The notes below the pieces were generated by a model. The model saw only the letters and a program-made list of their open reading frames with translations, was not told the DNA's origin and made no database searches. From Christensenellaceae bacterium (GTDB taxonomy: Bacteria; Bacillota; Clostridia; Christensenellales; CAG-138): a DNA stretch of 64,000 bases. This document shows positions 17,939 through 27,380 of this stretch, in pieces; within the stretch, counting starts at the first letter, position 1, and every line of letters begins with the position of its first letter. The translations under genes and the position numbers were made by a program. The stretch is from positions 1 to 64,000 of the forward strand of contig JAISKB010000012.1 of assembly GCA_031261085.1 (NCBI GenBank). The letters run 5' to 3'.

Positions 17939-20635
17939 ATGGCAAAAGCGAAAGTGATAGATACGGCAAAAGAGCTTGAAGGGCAGGCGCAAGTACTGTT
18001 TGAGCGCATAAAACAAACGCAGGATGCGCTGGGCGAAACGCTGGGCGCGCTGCGCAATGCCGAGGGCAGGCTGGTTCAAAAGGAACAGCAGGCCGAGCGG
18101 GAGCGCGTAGAGCGCGAAAAGGCGGAGCGCCTTCGTGAGCTGCTGGCCAGCGAGGGCGATTTGGCGTTCCATGTGGGGGAACCCGAGGAATATGTGCCGG
18201 AAGCGCCCGCTCAAACGCCCGCGCAGGCCGCCGGGGAGCCCAAACCGCAGGCCGAAGCGCCGGTGGCGGGGCAGCCCGCAGCCGCCGCCGCGGCGCCCGA
18301 GCCCGAAAAGCCCCTCCCCGCCGAAGAACCGGCAAAGCCCGCGCCCGCGCAGGCGGCGCCCGCCCCGCGCCCCACTGGCCAACAGAGCGGGTATGTGCAG
18401 CGTCCCAGCGGGCAGCAGGGCGGCTATGCGCCGCGCCCAAATAATGGGCAGCAGGGTGGCTACGCGCCGCGCCCGAATAATGGGCAGCAGGGCGGTTATG
18501 CCCCGCGCCCCAACAATGGGCAGCAGGGTGGTTACGCGCCGCGCCCCGGCGGACAGCAGGGCGGCTATGCCCCGCGTCCCGGCGGTCAGCAGCAAGGCGG
18601 GCCGCGTACCGGCGGCCAGCAGGGCAGCCGGCCCCCGCGTGCGGATGGCGCACCGACATCCGGCTATCAAGCGCGCCCGGTGACGGCCGCGGCGGGGCAT
18701 ACCGGGTATGACCCCAAAAACAATACCCGCCGCCGCGAGGACGACCGCAGGATAAAATCCAAAAAGAGCATTGTAAAAGAAGCCGCGCCGCAGATACTAT
18801 GGGATGACGATACCCCCATGGGCCGCAAGCAGCGCAGGAAGCAGCAACAGCAGATGCATAGACCCGAGCCGGTGGTGATAGAAAAGGCCATACTCACAAC
18901 AGAGCTGGTCACGGTAAAGGAGCTTTCCGTAAAAATCGGCAAGCCCGCCGCCGAAATCATCAAAAAGCTGTTTATATTGGGCATTATGGCCACCATCAAC
19001 CAAGAGGTGGACTTGGACACCTGCTCCCTCATCGCGGGGGAATATGGCATAGAGGTAGAGCAGCAGCTCACCAAAACGGCCGAGGATGCGCTGCAGGTGA
19101 GTGTGGATGAGGTGGATGTCGAAACGGATATGCAGCCCCGCCCGCCGGTCGTCACGATTATGGGCCATGTCGATCACGGCAAAACCAGCCTGCTCGACGC
19201 CATCCGCGAGAGCAGCATCACCGAAGGTGAGGCAGGCGGCATCACGCAGCATATCGGCGCCTATACGGTGGAGTGCAACGGGCGGCAAATCACGTTTATC
19301 GATACGCCGGGGCACGAAGCGTTTACCTCCATGCGCGCGCGCGGCGCCCAGGTGACGGATATCGTCATACTGGTTGTGGCGGCGGATGACGGCATCATGC
19401 CGCAAACCATCGAGGCTATCAACCATGCCAAGGCGGCGGGCGTGCCCATCGTCGTGGCCATCAATAAAATGGACCGCGAATCGGCGGATCCGGACAGGGT
19501 AAAGCAGCAGCTCACCGAGTATGGGCTGGTTACCGAGGAATGGGGCGGCGAAACCATCTGCGTGCCGGTTTCGGCAAAAACGCGGCAGGGGCTGGATACC
19601 CTGCTGGAGATGGTGCTGCTGCAGGCCGACGTGCTGGAGCTGCGCGCCAACCCCCATCGCATCGCCAAGGGTACCATTATCGAGGCGGAGCTGCATAAGG
19701 GACGCGGCCCCATCGCCACGGTGCTGGTGCAAAACGGCACGCTCAAAATCGGCGACCCCATCGTGGCGGGCACGACCTATGGCCGTGTGCGCGCCATGAT
19801 GGATGATAAGGGCCGCCGGGTAGAGGAAGCGGGCCCCAGCCAGCCTGTCGAGGTGCTGGGCTTCTCCGAAGTGCCCAGCGCGGGCGACATGATGAACGTG
19901 GCCGAAATCGACAAGCTCTCGCGCCAGGTGGCCGAGGAGCGCAGGGATAAGCAAAAGGCCGAGCAGCTTAAGGCCATGACCAAGGTGAGCCTCGACGACC
20001 TGTTCACCCAAATCGCCGAGGGCCAGGTGAAGGACTTAAACGTCATCGTAAAGGCGGATGTGCAGGGCTCGGTAGAAGCCGTGAAGCAGGCGCTCGAAAA
20101 GCTATCCAACGAAGAGGTGCGGGTTAAGTGCATACACGGCGGCGTGGGCGCCATAACGGGCAGCGATATTATGTTCGCCTCGGCCAGCAACGCCATCGTC
20201 ATCGGCTTCAACGTGCGGCCGGATAGCATGGCCCGCGAAACTGCCGAGCGCGAAAAGGTGGATGTGCGCATGTACCGCATCATCTATCAGGCCATCGAGG
20301 ATATCGAAAAGGCCATGAAGGGCATGTTCGCGCCCGTGTTCGAAGAAAACGAGCTGGGCCGCATCACCGTGCGCAGCACCTTCAAGGTGAGCGGCGTGGG
20401 CACCATTGCCGGCGCGTATGTAAACAGCGGCAAGGTCAACCGCAACGCGCAGGTGCGCGTCGTGCGGGATGGCGTGGTGGTGCACGAGGGCAAAATATCC
20501 TCCCTCAAGCGCTTTAAGGATGACGCGCGCGAGGTCGCCGCGGGCTACGAGTGCGGTATCGGCATCGAGAACTTCAACGATATCCACGAGGGCGACGTGA
20601 TAGAAGCATTTATAATGAAAGAGGTGGAGCGTTAA
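17939..20635 (+). CDS. infB: Translation initiation factor IF-2
   Basis: IF-2 is the GTPase that places fMet-tRNA on the 30S subunit. The 898-residue protein has a charged coiled-coil start (1-70), a low-complexity Ala/Pro then Gly/Gln/Pro region (70-235), the IF2 N-terminal helix region (about 310-390), and a G domain with '[16 protein letters not shown]', 'DTPGHEAF' and 'NKMD'. Domains II-IV end in '[13 protein letters not shown]'. Unusual is a run of 12-residue tandem repeats, [12 protein letters not shown] and variants, at about residues 146-233. GGGGGT precedes the ATG. Confidence 0.97.
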   Translation: MAKAKVIDTAKELEGQAQVLFERIKQTQDALGETLGALRNAEGRLVQKEQQAERERVEREKAERLRELLASEGDLAFHVGEPEEYVPEAPAQTPAQAAGEPKPQAEAPVAGQPAAAAAAPEPEKPLPAEEPAKPAPAQAAPAPRPTGQQSGYVQRPSGQQGGYAPRPNNGQQGGYAPRPNNGQQGGYAPRPNNGQQGGYAPRPGGQQGGYAPRPGGQQQGGPRTGGQQGSRPPRADGAPTSGYQARPVTAAAGHTGYDPKNNTRRREDDRRIKSKKSIVKEAAPQILWDDDTPMGRKQRRKQQQQMHRPEPVVIEKAILTTELVTVKELSVKIGKPAAEIIKKLFILGIMATINQEVDLDTCSLIAGEYGIEVEQQLTKTAEDALQVSVDEVDVETDMQPRPPVVTIMGHVDHGKTSLLDAIRESSITEGEAGGITQHIGAYTVECNGRQITFIDTPGHEAFTSMRARGAQVTDIVILVVAADDGIMPQTIEAINHAKAAGVPIVVAINKMDRESADPDRVKQQLTEYGLVTEEWGGETICVPVSAKTRQGLDTLLEMVLLQADVLELRANPHRIAKGTIIEAELHKGRGPIATVLVQNGTLKIGDPIVAGTTYGRVRAMMDDKGRRVEEAGPSQPVEVLGFSEVPSAGDMMNVAEIDKLSRQVAEERRDKQKAEQLKAMTKVSLDDLFTQIAEGQVKDLNVIVKADVQGSVEAVKQALEKLSNEEVRVKCIHGGVGAITGSDIMFASASNAIVIGFNVRPDSMARETAEREKVDVRMYRIIYQAIEDIEKAMKGMFAPVFEENELGRITVRSTFKVSGVGTIAGAYVNSGKVNRNAQVRVVRDGVVVHEGKISSLKRFKDDAREVAAGYECGIGIENFNDIHEGDVIEAFIMKEVER
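18374..18640 (+). repeat. Tandem 36-bp repeats coding for ([12 protein letters not shown])n in IF-2
   Basis: Three nearly identical 36-bp units (aataatgggcagcagggcgg-type) are flanked by shorter variants ([22 protein letters not shown]). Silent differences between units show that they are not brand-new copies. The repeats lie in the flexible N-terminal region outside the conserved domains. Confidence 0.85.
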
Positions 20636-20659
20636 GCGCACCCATTATAAGGAGAAGGT

Positions 20660-21031
20660 ATGTCCATCCGTTACCAAAGAATGAATGAGGAGATCAAAAA
20701 GACGCTCAGCGAGATTTTGCGGGAGCTAAAAGACCCGCGCGTTTCGCCCCTGGCCAGCATCATGGGCGTGGAGGTCACCAACGACCTTAAGCACGCCAAG
20801 GTGAAGGTGAGCGTCTACGATAAGGAGCAGGAGCCAAGGGAGCAGACCGTGGCCGCGCTCAACAAGGCCGAGGGCTTTATTGCCCGGGAAGTGGGCCGCC
20901 GTATGCAGATACGCGCGCTGCCCAAATTTAAGTTTTTGCTGGATGATTCCATCGAATACAGCGTGCATATTTCCGGCATCCTGCGCGAGCTGCACAAGGA
21001 TGACCCGGAAGAAACAGCGCCCGAAGAATAG
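20660..21031 (+). CDS. rbfA: Ribosome-binding factor A
   Basis: A KH-fold 30S maturation and cold-adaptation factor. The 123-residue length is normal. 'RYQRMNEEIKKTLSEIL', 'DPRVSPLASIMGVEVTNDLKHAKVKVSVY' and 'RALPKFKFLLDDSIEYSVHI' carry the family pattern. GGAGAAGG lies before the ATG. It follows infB by 24 bp and precedes nrnA by 19 bp. Confidence 0.96.
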   Translation: MSIRYQRMNEEIKKTLSEILRELKDPRVSPLASIMGVEVTNDLKHAKVKVSVYDKEQEPREQTVAALNKAEGFIAREVGRRMQIRALPKFKFLLDDSIEYSVHISGILRELHKDDPEETAPEE

Positions 21032-21050
21032 GGCGCGCAAAGGAGAAGCT

Positions 21051-22037
21051 ATGCTGCGCCAAGCCGAATTACAAAATATTCAAGCGTTTATCGCCGGGCA
21101 AACCGCGTTTACGGTGATTGCGCACATAGCGCCGGATGGGGATACACTAGGATCCTCCCTGGCGCTTTTATGTTTGCTGCGGGGGCTGCACAAACAGGCC
21201 GAGGTGGTGTGCGCCGAGCCGGTGCCCCAAGTGTATGCCTGCCTGCCCTTTGCGGGCGGGGTAAAGCTCCCCCGCGATGCCGCCGCTTACCCTGCCGTCA
21301 TATCGGTGGATTGCGCCGACATGGCGCGCATGGGCGATGCGCTGGCACTGTTCCAAAAGGCGGCGGTCACCTGCAATATCGATCACCACCCCACCAACGA
21401 TGCCTATGCCGCCTACAACGCGGTGGATGCCTCCGCCGCGGCCACAGGGGAGCTGATTTACAGCCTGGCGCGGGCCGTTGGCGTTGCGGTTTCGGCGGAT
21501 ATGGCCAACTGCCTGTATGCCGCGCTCATGACGGATACCGGCTGCTTCGCCTATTCCAACACCACGCCAGATACGCTTCGCATCGCGGGGGAGCTGCTCG
21601 CCTGCGGCGCCAATGGCTATGACCTAAACCTGCGCATGTTCCGCAGCATGCCCTATGCGAAGCTGCGCCTGCTGGGCGTGGCCATCGCCAACTGCCGGCT
21701 GTATTGCGATGGGCAGCTGGGCATTACGACCCTGCGCTGCGAAGAGGTGCTCTCTTGCGGCGCGCGGGAGGAGGACCGCGAGGGCATTGTGGACCATGTG
21801 CGGGATATCGACACCGTGGAGATAGCCGTATTTTTGCGCGAGAGCGAGGGCGAACCAAATACCTATACCGTGAGCCTGCGCTCCAAGCACTGGGCCGATG
21901 TGGGCGGCATGGCGGCGCGGCGGGGCGGCGGCGGGCACGCGCGCGCGGCGGGCTATACCTCGCGCGGCAGCTTCGAAGAAGTTTATGGCGATGCGCTCGC
22001 GGGCGCAAAGGAGATACTCAATTGGAAGGAATCGTAA
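21051..22037 (+). CDS. nrnA: DHH-family bifunctional nanoRNase / pAp phosphatase (NrnA-like)
   Basis: This enzyme degrades short RNA oligomers and 3'-phosphoadenosine 5'-phosphate with Mn2+. The 328-residue protein has the DHH motifs 'IAHIAPDGDTLGSS', 'VDCADMARMG' and 'NIDHHPTND', and the DHHA1 substrate motif 'RGGGGHARAAGY' near the C-terminus. The start is ATG 21051 after AAAGGAGAAGCT; the track ORF begins earlier inside rbfA in a shadow frame. It overlaps truB by 16 bp. Confidence 0.93.
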   Translation: MLRQAELQNIQAFIAGQTAFTVIAHIAPDGDTLGSSLALLCLLRGLHKQAEVVCAEPVPQVYACLPFAGGVKLPRDAAAYPAVISVDCADMARMGDALALFQKAAVTCNIDHHPTNDAYAAYNAVDASAAATGELIYSLARAVGVAVSADMANCLYAALMTDTGCFAYSNTTPDTLRIAGELLACGANGYDLNLRMFRSMPYAKLRLLGVAIANCRLYCDGQLGITTLRCEEVLSCGAREEDREGIVDHVRDIDTVEIAVFLRESEGEPNTYTVSLRSKHWADVGGMAARRGGGGHARAAGYTSRGSFEEVYGDALAGAKEILNWKES

Positions 22038-22912
22038 ACCTGCTTAAACCGCCGGGCATTACCTCGAGCGACGCGGTTTGTGATATACGCCGCATATTCG
22101 GGCTCAAGCGCGTGGGGCATACGGGCACGCTGGATCCTGGCGCGGCGGGCGTGCTGCCCATCTGCATCGGCCGCGCGACCCGGCTTTTTGACTATTTGGT
22201 CGATAAAGAAAAGGAATATATAGCCGAAATCGCGTTTGGCGCGGCGACCGATACGCAGGATGCCTATGGCGCAATCGTGGAGCAGGCGCCCACCGCCATA
22301 ACGGCGGCGGAGCTAAGCGCTGTGCTGCCCCGTTTTTTTGGCGAGCAGGAACAGATCGCGCCCATGTACAGCGCGGTGCGGGTGAACGGCAGACGGCTGT
22401 ATGAGGTAGCCCGCGCCGGCGGCGAAACCATCGAAAAGCGGCGCCAAATTTGCGTATCGGCATTGGAATTGTTGGAGCAAACGGGGCGCCAAGCCTATCT
22501 GCTGCGCATGGTGTGCTCCAAGGGTACCTATGTGCGCACGCTCTGCTATGATATTGGCCGCGCGTTGGGCGTGCCCGCGCACCTGTCGTTTTTGCTGCGC
22601 ACCCAAAGCGGCGCGTTCACGCTGCGCGATTCTTACACGCTGGAGGAGCTGCGCGCATTGGCAGAGCGGGGCCAATTGCCCGCCGCGGTAATCAGCGCGG
22701 AGCAAAGCTTAAGCCGCCTTCCCGCGGCGCGGCTCACGCTGGATGACCGGGAAATCCGCTTGCTGCGCAATGGCGCGCCGGTGCGCGCGCAGGCGCAATA
22801 TGCCGCGCAAACGCCGCTGCGCGTATATGTGAACGATGGTTTTTGGGGCATAGGCAAGCTGGGGGCGGAGGGCCTGCGCATAGAGCTTTTTTTGGGAGAA
22901 GAGAATGGGTAG
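22022..22912 (+). CDS. truB: tRNA pseudouridine(55) synthase
   Basis: TruB makes the pseudouridine in the T-loop of tRNA. The 296-residue protein starts at TTG 22022 ('LEGIVNLLKPPGITSSDAV'), preceded by AAAGGAG inside nrnA. The catalytic Asp is in 'GHTGTLDPGAAGVL', and 'SKGTYVRTLCYDIG' is the second family block. A short PUA-like C-terminal part is present. Its end overlaps ribF by 8 bp. Confidence 0.95.
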   Translation: MEGIVNLLKPPGITSSDAVCDIRRIFGLKRVGHTGTLDPGAAGVLPICIGRATRLFDYLVDKEKEYIAEIAFGAATDTQDAYGAIVEQAPTAITAAELSAVLPRFFGEQEQIAPMYSAVRVNGRRLYEVARAGGETIEKRRQICVSALELLEQTGRQAYLLRMVCSKGTYVRTLCYDIGRALGVPAHLSFLLRTQSGAFTLRDSYTLEELRALAERGQLPAAVISAEQSLSRLPAARLTLDDREIRLLRNGAPVRAQAQYAAQTPLRVYVNDGFWGIGKLGAEGLRIELFLGEENG

Positions 22913-23777
22913 TATCATTGCGCTGGGCACGTTCGATGGCGTGCATCTGGGGCATAAAAAACTGATCGATACGGCGGTGGAGTTGGCCGGGCAAAGCGGC
23001 CATACGCCCCTCATATATACGTTTGCCAACCATCCGTTGGCGGCGCTGGGGCAAACGCCCCGCCTGCTGATGACGGATGAGCGGCGCATAGAGGCGCTGC
23101 GCGTCTGCTGCGATACCGTGGCGGATGTATTCGACCCCGCGTACGCGGCGATAGAGCCCGAAGCGTTTGCGCGGCTTTTGCGCACGCGCTTCCATATCGA
23201 AGCCGCGGTGGTGGGCTTTAACTATACCTTCGGCCGCCGGGGCGCGGGGGATGTCGCCCTGCTGCGGGGCTTGGGCGCCGCGCTGGGCTTTGCGGTGCGT
23301 GAAATACCGCCCATGCTGTATGCGGGCGAACCCATCTCCAGCACCCGCATACGCGCGTGTGTGGAGCAAGGCGACATGCCCGCCGCCCGGGCCATGCTGG
23401 GGCGGAGCTACTGCCTGGAGGGCGAGGTGCTGCGCGGCCGCGCCCTTGGCCGCACGATGGGGTTCCCCACGGCCAATATTCTGCCGCCCGCCTGCCTGGC
23501 GCTGCCTGCCGCGGGGGTATATGCGACCCGCGCGCGGGTGGGGGGGCAAAGCTTCCGCGCCGTTACCAACATAGGCAAAAACCCTACGGTAGCGGGCAAA
23601 ACGCTCACGGTCGAAACCCACCTGATAGGCTTTGACAAAGAAGTATATGGCCAAACGCTGCAGCTGGAATTTGTGCAATGGCTTCGGGGCGAGGTGCGAT
23701 TTGGCTCCAAACAAGAATTGGCGGAGCAAATAGCCGAGGACACAAAAAATGCCGATGCGCTTTTGAAGAATGCCTAA
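22905..23777 (+). CDS. ribF: Bifunctional riboflavin kinase / FAD synthetase
   Basis: RibF converts riboflavin to FMN and FMN to FAD. The 290-residue protein has the N-terminal nucleotidyltransferase motif 'ALGTFDGVHLGHKKL' and the C-terminal flavokinase motif 'RTMGFPTANI' with 'GVYATRA'. Overlap with truB suggests coupling. It is the usual last gene before rpsO in this cluster. Confidence 0.95.
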   Translation: MGSIIALGTFDGVHLGHKKLIDTAVELAGQSGHTPLIYTFANHPLAALGQTPRLLMTDERRIEALRVCCDTVADVFDPAYAAIEPEAFARLLRTRFHIEAAVVGFNYTFGRRGAGDVALLRGLGAALGFAVREIPPMLYAGEPISSTRIRACVEQGDMPAARAMLGRSYCLEGEVLRGRALGRTMGFPTANILPPACLALPAAGVYATRARVGGQSFRAVTNIGKNPTVAGKTLTVETHLIGFDKEVYGQTLQLEFVQWLRGEVRFGSKQELAEQIAEDTKNADALLKNA

Positions 23778-23787
23778 TATCTGCCTA

Positions 23788-23816
23788 TTTACAACGCAAA
23801 CGGGATATGGTATAGT
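23788..23816 (+). promoter_or_regulatory. Promoter of rpsO
   Basis: TTTACA and TATAGT are separated by 17 bp, directly after ribF. Transcription would start about 90 nt before the rpsO ATG. Confidence 0.65.
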
Positions 23817-23822
23817 TAACAA

Positions 23823-23914
23823 GCCGCTTTAGCGGCAAGAACCGATCGCTGCGTTTGGCGAATCTCCAACGCCATGCTCGGTCTTCGGGGATCATTATTT
23901 TAGGAGGATTACCC
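23823..23914 (+). promoter_or_regulatory. Structured rpsO leader, possible S15 autoregulatory site
   Basis: The leader has a GCCGC-ttta-GCGGC hairpin, then a longer fold in which AAGAACCGA can pair with TCGGTCTTC, ending at TAGGAGG. S15 represses its own mRNA in several phyla by such leaders. The specific fold here is inferred, not matched to a covariance model. Confidence 0.4.
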
Positions 23915-24172
23915 ATGAAAACCAAGGCAGAACTCATCGAAGCATTTGGCCGTCACGAAGGTGATACCGGCTCGCCCGAGGTGCAAATTGCACTGCTGAC
24001 CGAGCGTATCAACCACCTGAACGAACATCTTAAAATCAACAAGAAGGATCATCACTCCCGCCGTGGCCTGCTTAAAATGGTAGGTCAGCGCCGTGGCCTG
24101 CTCAACTACCTCAAAGAAAAGGACATCGAGCGGTACCGTGCCATTATTGCCAGCTTAAGCCTGCGCAAATAA
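23915..24172 (+). CDS. rpsO: 30S ribosomal protein S15
   Basis: S15 binds 16S rRNA early in 30S assembly. It has 85 residues with the signature '[19 protein letters not shown]' and '[23 protein letters not shown]'. The start is ATG 23915 behind TTAGGAGGA; the 20 extra residues in the track ORF come from the leader. It is followed by a clear terminator. No pnp gene follows, unlike many Bacillota. Confidence 0.97.
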   Translation: MKTKAELIEAFGRHEGDTGSPEVQIALLTERINHLNEHLKINKKDHHSRRGLLKMVGQRRGLLNYLKEKDIERYRAIIASLSLRK

Positions 24173-24200
24173 GGCGAACATACCCCATATTGCTTAAAGT

Positions 24201-24228
24201 AAAAGCGCATCGGTTTCGGTGCGCTTTT
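24201..24228 (+). terminator. Terminator of rpsO
   Basis: AAAAGCGCA pairs with TGCGCTTTT around a 10-nt loop, with the T-run inside the right arm. It lies 28 bp after the rpsO stop. Confidence 0.85.
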
Positions 24229-24247
24229 AAAGTTGGGTAAGCTCTAC

Positions 24248-24363
24248 ACCTTCCCCGGGGAAGGGGAATTTTTTTGGGGAGCGTTTTTGCGGGGGCCGAT
24301 ACCGCTTGCGGCGCAGCCGCAAAAAATTCCCCCTCCTTGGGGAGGGGGTTAGGGGAGGGGGCT
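24248..24363. repeat. Dispersed GC-rich palindromic element (copy near 24.3 kb)
   Basis: It shares with the 4.5-kb copy the 17-bp hairpin TTGCGGC-gca-GCCGCAA and the end CTCC..GGGGAGGGGG(T/C)TAGGGG. It lies between the convergent ends of rpsO and the ComEC-like gene. Confidence 0.7.
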
Positions 24364-24373
24364 TCCTACCTCT

Positions 24374-25390
24374 CTACTTCTCCGTTTCCGCCTGCACCTT
24401 TTCGCCCGAAAGATAGATATGAATCGTACCGCTCTCATCGGTGCGCAGGAGCGGTATGCCCTGCTTGCGGAGCTTTTCCAGCGTTTGCGCGTGCGGATGC
24501 CCATAGCTGTTGCCCGCCCCGACCGATGCGATGACCAGCGAGGGGTTGACGGCGCGCAGGAACGCATCGGTGGTGGAGGTGGAGCTGCCGTGGTGCCCCA
24601 GGCAGAGCACGGTGGCGGCAAAGCGGGCCCGCGACAGGTTGGCGAGCATGGCTTCCTCGGCATGGGCCTCCGCATCCCCCGTGAGCAGTATAGCGGTTTT
24701 GCCATAGGTCACGCGCAGCACGATGCTCCAATCGTTCAGGTCCTCGTGCCGCACATTTTTTAGCGGCGAAAGCACATCCACCGTAACGGTGGAATCCCAG
24801 TCGAGGGAAACATCCTTGCCGCCATACGCGGCATAGGTGGGGCCGCTGCGCCTTTCGAGCGCGGCCAGCATGCTTTCGAAAGTGGAGGTGGTGTTTTCGA
24901 CATCGGGCATATAGAATGCCCCTATTTCAAAATTATCGATGATATCGGGCATGGAGCCGATATGGTCGCTGTCCGGGTGGGTAGCCACCACGACATCCAG
25001 CTTTTTGACGCCCTGCTTGCGCAAAAACGCGGCGATGGCGGGGTAATATCCGCGCTCCCCGGCATCTATCAGCATGGTGCGGCCGGCGGGAGAGCGCAAA
25101 AACGTGCAATCGCCCTGCCCAACATCCAGCACATACGCATGCAGCCCATCCTGCGCGGTGATATCCCCCGAAACGAATACCGGCCCGCCCGGCGTGGGCG
25201 AGGGGGTGGGCGCAAGCTCCAGCTGCGGCAGCTTATCCACAATGCCCAGCAGGTAGCGGAAGGCATCCAGCGGCTGCACGTTGTGCTGGGCGCAGTATAC
25301 AAAGGTGACAAAGCCCAGTATGATAAGCAGCACCAGCAGCTTAAACAGCGCTGACCTTCGCTTTTTGGCGGATTTCCTTTTCTTATCCAT
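24374..25390 (-). CDS. ComEC/Rec2-like metallo-beta-lactamase-fold hydrolase, membrane-anchored
   Basis: The 338-residue protein has a basic start, one membrane helix (about 14-34), a Pro/Thr linker 'PTPSPTPGGP', and an MBL domain. Metal motif 'ATHPDSDHIGS' (HxDxDH), 'LLTGDAEAHAEE' and 'CLGHHGSSTSTTDAF' match the ComEC C-terminal hydrolase class. It lacks the ComEC competence channel, so it is probably an extracytoplasmic nuclease or phosphohydrolase rather than a DNA-uptake pore. ATG 25390 with AAGGAGCCCGCT is preferred over the track start 45 codons upstream. It is convergent with rpsO. Confidence 0.88.
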   Translation of the reverse strand: MDKKRKSAKKRRSALFKLLVLLIILGFVTFVYCAQHNVQPLDAFRYLLGIVDKLPQLELAPTPSPTPGGPVFVSGDITAQDGLHAYVLDVGQGDCTFLRSPAGRTMLIDAGERGYYPAIAAFLRKQGVKKLDVVVATHPDSDHIGSMPDIIDNFEIGAFYMPDVENTTSTFESMLAALERRSGPTYAAYGGKDVSLDWDSTVTVDVLSPLKNVRHEDLNDWSIVLRVTYGKTAILLTGDAEAHAEEAMLANLSRARFAATVLCLGHHGSSTSTTDAFLRAVNPSLVIASVGAGNSYGHPHAQTLEKLRKQGIPLLRTDESGTIHIYLSGEKVQAETEK

Positions 25391-25638
25391 AGCGGGCTCC
25401 TTTGCGATTATCCCATATATTGTATCATGGGCGCCGCATAAATACCATGGCGGCGTTGCCGTGGCGGCATCCCGCGCGGCGTTCCGCAAAAAACAGGAAA
25501 AATAATGGACATCCATGCGCTGCAACAGCCAGCCAAAAAACGGGATATTTGCATGTTTTTAGAAGAATTAGATATATTGGCAATAAAATAATCTAAAATC
25601 GAAATAAAAAAGTGATAAATTGAATACATTCACATCAA

Positions 25639-25785
25639 AAGGACTTGCGTTTACAACAAATGTGAAGTAAAATACAAATGTTATGTAGAACAAAAAGTAA
25701 TACAAAGTAACATAAAACATTACTAAGTAACTTTTGCGGAATACATGCTGAATATACACAGTTGTACTATGCATATGGTTATAAT
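25639..25785 (+). promoter_or_regulatory. Regulatory region of surface protein 2 with phased AGTAA repeats
   Basis: AGTAA occurs at 25666, 25696, 25706 and 25726, always in multiples of 10 bp, so the copies face the same side of the helix. A TATAAT box is at 25780-25785 with no good -35, as expected for an activator-dependent promoter. The gene-free stretch 25391-25814 holds nothing else I recognise. The same layout precedes the next paralogue. Confidence 0.6.
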
Positions 25786-25814
25786 CAAAAGTTTTTAGGT
25801 GGAGGTACCAATTT

Positions 25815-27026
25815 ATGTACAAACAAAAAAGGCTACTGGCGTGCGCCCTGGTGCTGGCAATGCTGCTGGTTTGCGCGTTCCCGATGACGGCGGCGGCGAC
25901 ACTGAATATGACATTGCCTGTGTCAGGCACACCAACGATTACGCTTTCTAAGGGCGGCTCTGCGAGTGAGAGCGACCTGCTGACGCAGGCGGATAGCCAG
26001 ATTCTCGATTTATCGTTCGAACTGGATTACAGCAACCTTAATACGCTTGTGAGTGGCGTTGTAGCCTCGGGTGGCCCAGCGGCGGCAATGTTCAGCGACG
26101 CTGCGCTCATATCGGGCACATTTACCGCCACAGTCACGTTAGATTCTAACATTACAGTAAACACGAGCGCCCTTCCTACCGGCGGGGCTGCGTTGCAGAA
26201 TTTGATTTCCAGCAACTTACAAACAATTTTTACCATCGACAGCATAACCTATAATGCTGTACCGAATACAATTACCGGTGTAGCTAGCCTAAAACCGGGA
26301 GTAACCGGGGGTGATCTTAATACTGCAGCTATGATTACGGAATTGTCGGCGATGGAATTCAACTTGCCTGGCGCGCTGACGGTGGCATCTACGGCATATG
26401 ATTCGCCGTATGCTTCTCCTGCTGTATCGCCTGCGGTCACAGTTACCTCGGAAGCTGATTGGGAGATACGTATTCCTCCTATTTTTGGCATCCTTGCTCC
26501 TACTCTTGTAGGTCAACTTCTTGACATAACCAATGATTCTTCTTCTTCGTTGCCTTATGTTACCAGCGTTACCACTGGCGGCACGATTAACGACCCAATC
26601 ATTCGAGCGCATATGAACATGAACACCGAGAACCAAGATTTATACCTGGGCGGCAGGGTCGTTACGCAGTACCAGAACGCTGCAGGCGGCACGCTTTCGG
26701 CTTCTACTACGCAAACGCTGGAGTTAGGTGCTGGTTATTCCACTACACCAAAGAATATTTCGGGCTATACTTTGAGCGCGACTCCCTCTAATGCTAGTGG
26801 CACCACAACGGCTGCTACCACGACGGTCACCTATGTATACACCAAAAACCCCGGCGGCGGCGGCGGTGGCAGCTGGACGCCCACCGCTACCCCCACCCCC
26901 CTGCCCCTGCCCGTGCAGCCCCCCAAAACAGGCGGCAACGCAAACACGGTTTGGTTGCTTTGCCTAAGCTGCGGCGCGGCCATGGCACTGGCTTGCACGG
27001 CGCTTCGCAAAAAGCAGGAAAATTAA
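25815..27026 (+). CDS. Surface protein with MucBP-like domain and PPKTG sorting signal
   Basis: The 403-residue protein has a signal peptide (MYKQKRLLACAL.., cleavage near 'MTAAA', residue 29), a strand-rich body (30-275) with 'ALISGTFTATVTLDSNITVN' and 'GVASLKPGVTGG', and a MucBP-like repeat (about 278-345: 'GYSTTPKNISGYTLSATPSN' and 'TVTYVYTKN'). The C-terminus has a Gly-rich linker, 'QPPKTGGN', a hydrophobic helix and 'RKKQEN'. MucBP domains bind mucins or glycans in other Bacillota, so host adhesion is a reasonable inference. GGTGGAGGT is the ribosome binding site. The body is paralogous to the next gene but much diverged; both ends are nearly identical. Confidence 0.85.
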   Translation: MYKQKRLLACALVLAMLLVCAFPMTAAATLNMTLPVSGTPTITLSKGGSASESDLLTQADSQILDLSFELDYSNLNTLVSGVVASGGPAAAMFSDAALISGTFTATVTLDSNITVNTSALPTGGAALQNLISSNLQTIFTIDSITYNAVPNTITGVASLKPGVTGGDLNTAAMITELSAMEFNLPGALTVASTAYDSPYASPAVSPAVTVTSEADWEIRIPPIFGILAPTLVGQLLDITNDSSSSLPYVTSVTTGGTINDPIIRAHMNMNTENQDLYLGGRVVTQYQNAAGGTLSASTTQTLELGAGYSTTPKNISGYTLSATPSNASGTTTAATTTVTYVYTKNPGGGGGGSWTPTATPTPLPLPVQPPKTGGNANTVWLLCLSCGAAMALACTALRKKQEN

Positions 27027-27056
27027 ATAACCAATTTGATATAGCATAGCATGTTG

Positions 27057-27083
27057 TAAAAGCCCGCCTTTGGCGGGCTTTTT
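27057..27083 (+). terminator. Terminator of surface protein 2
   Basis: AGCCCGCC-ttt-GGCGGGCT is followed by a T-run. The same hairpin follows the next paralogue, so the duplicated unit includes the terminator. Confidence 0.88.
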
Positions 27084-27163
27084 GCGTGCGCTCCGAAAAA
27101 AGCGCGCATGCGCCAAAAACACGCATTTCAATTCATTTACTGCAAGCTCCCGTCGTTTCGCGC

Positions 27164-27315
27164 CATTTACAACAAAAATACTTACGTTTATAGCGACATG
27201 GCGCAATCCTATAAGAAAAGAATATAAAATAAAAAATTATGCATATACTTCTAATAATTTAGAGTTTTTGGGTGAAGGGCGCCAAATTATACCAAAGCGG
27301 GCTGTGTGCATGGTT
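27164..27315 (+). pseudogene. Decayed third copy of the surface-protein promoter/start region
   Basis: 'catttacaacaaaaatactta' matches the upstream block of copy 2 ('catttacatcaaaaatacttg'). About 80 bp on, 'ataatttagagtttttgggtgaagg' followed by 'caaattata' matches the -10 / ribosome-binding / start block of copy 2 ('ataatttaaagttttttggtggagg', 'caaattatg'). The phased AGTAAC motifs and the start codon are lost. It lies between the two intact copies in the 523-bp gap 27027-27549. Confidence 0.6.
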
Positions 27316-27380
27316 TTGGGAAAATAGGCTGAATGCACAGTAAAAAAAGAACGATATGGAAGAAAGGCGATAAATCGAAT

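Noticed and set aside
18374-18640. Possible CRISPR array from regularly spaced repeats
   Set aside because: The repeats are in frame, contiguous without spacers, and encode IF-2.
24374-25390. ComEC competence channel
   Set aside because: Only one membrane helix and the MBL hydrolase domain are present; the Competence-domain helices are missing.
27070-27327. 85-codon ORF between the surface-protein genes
   Set aside because: It begins inside a terminator and runs through decayed promoter sequence; there is no ribosome binding site.
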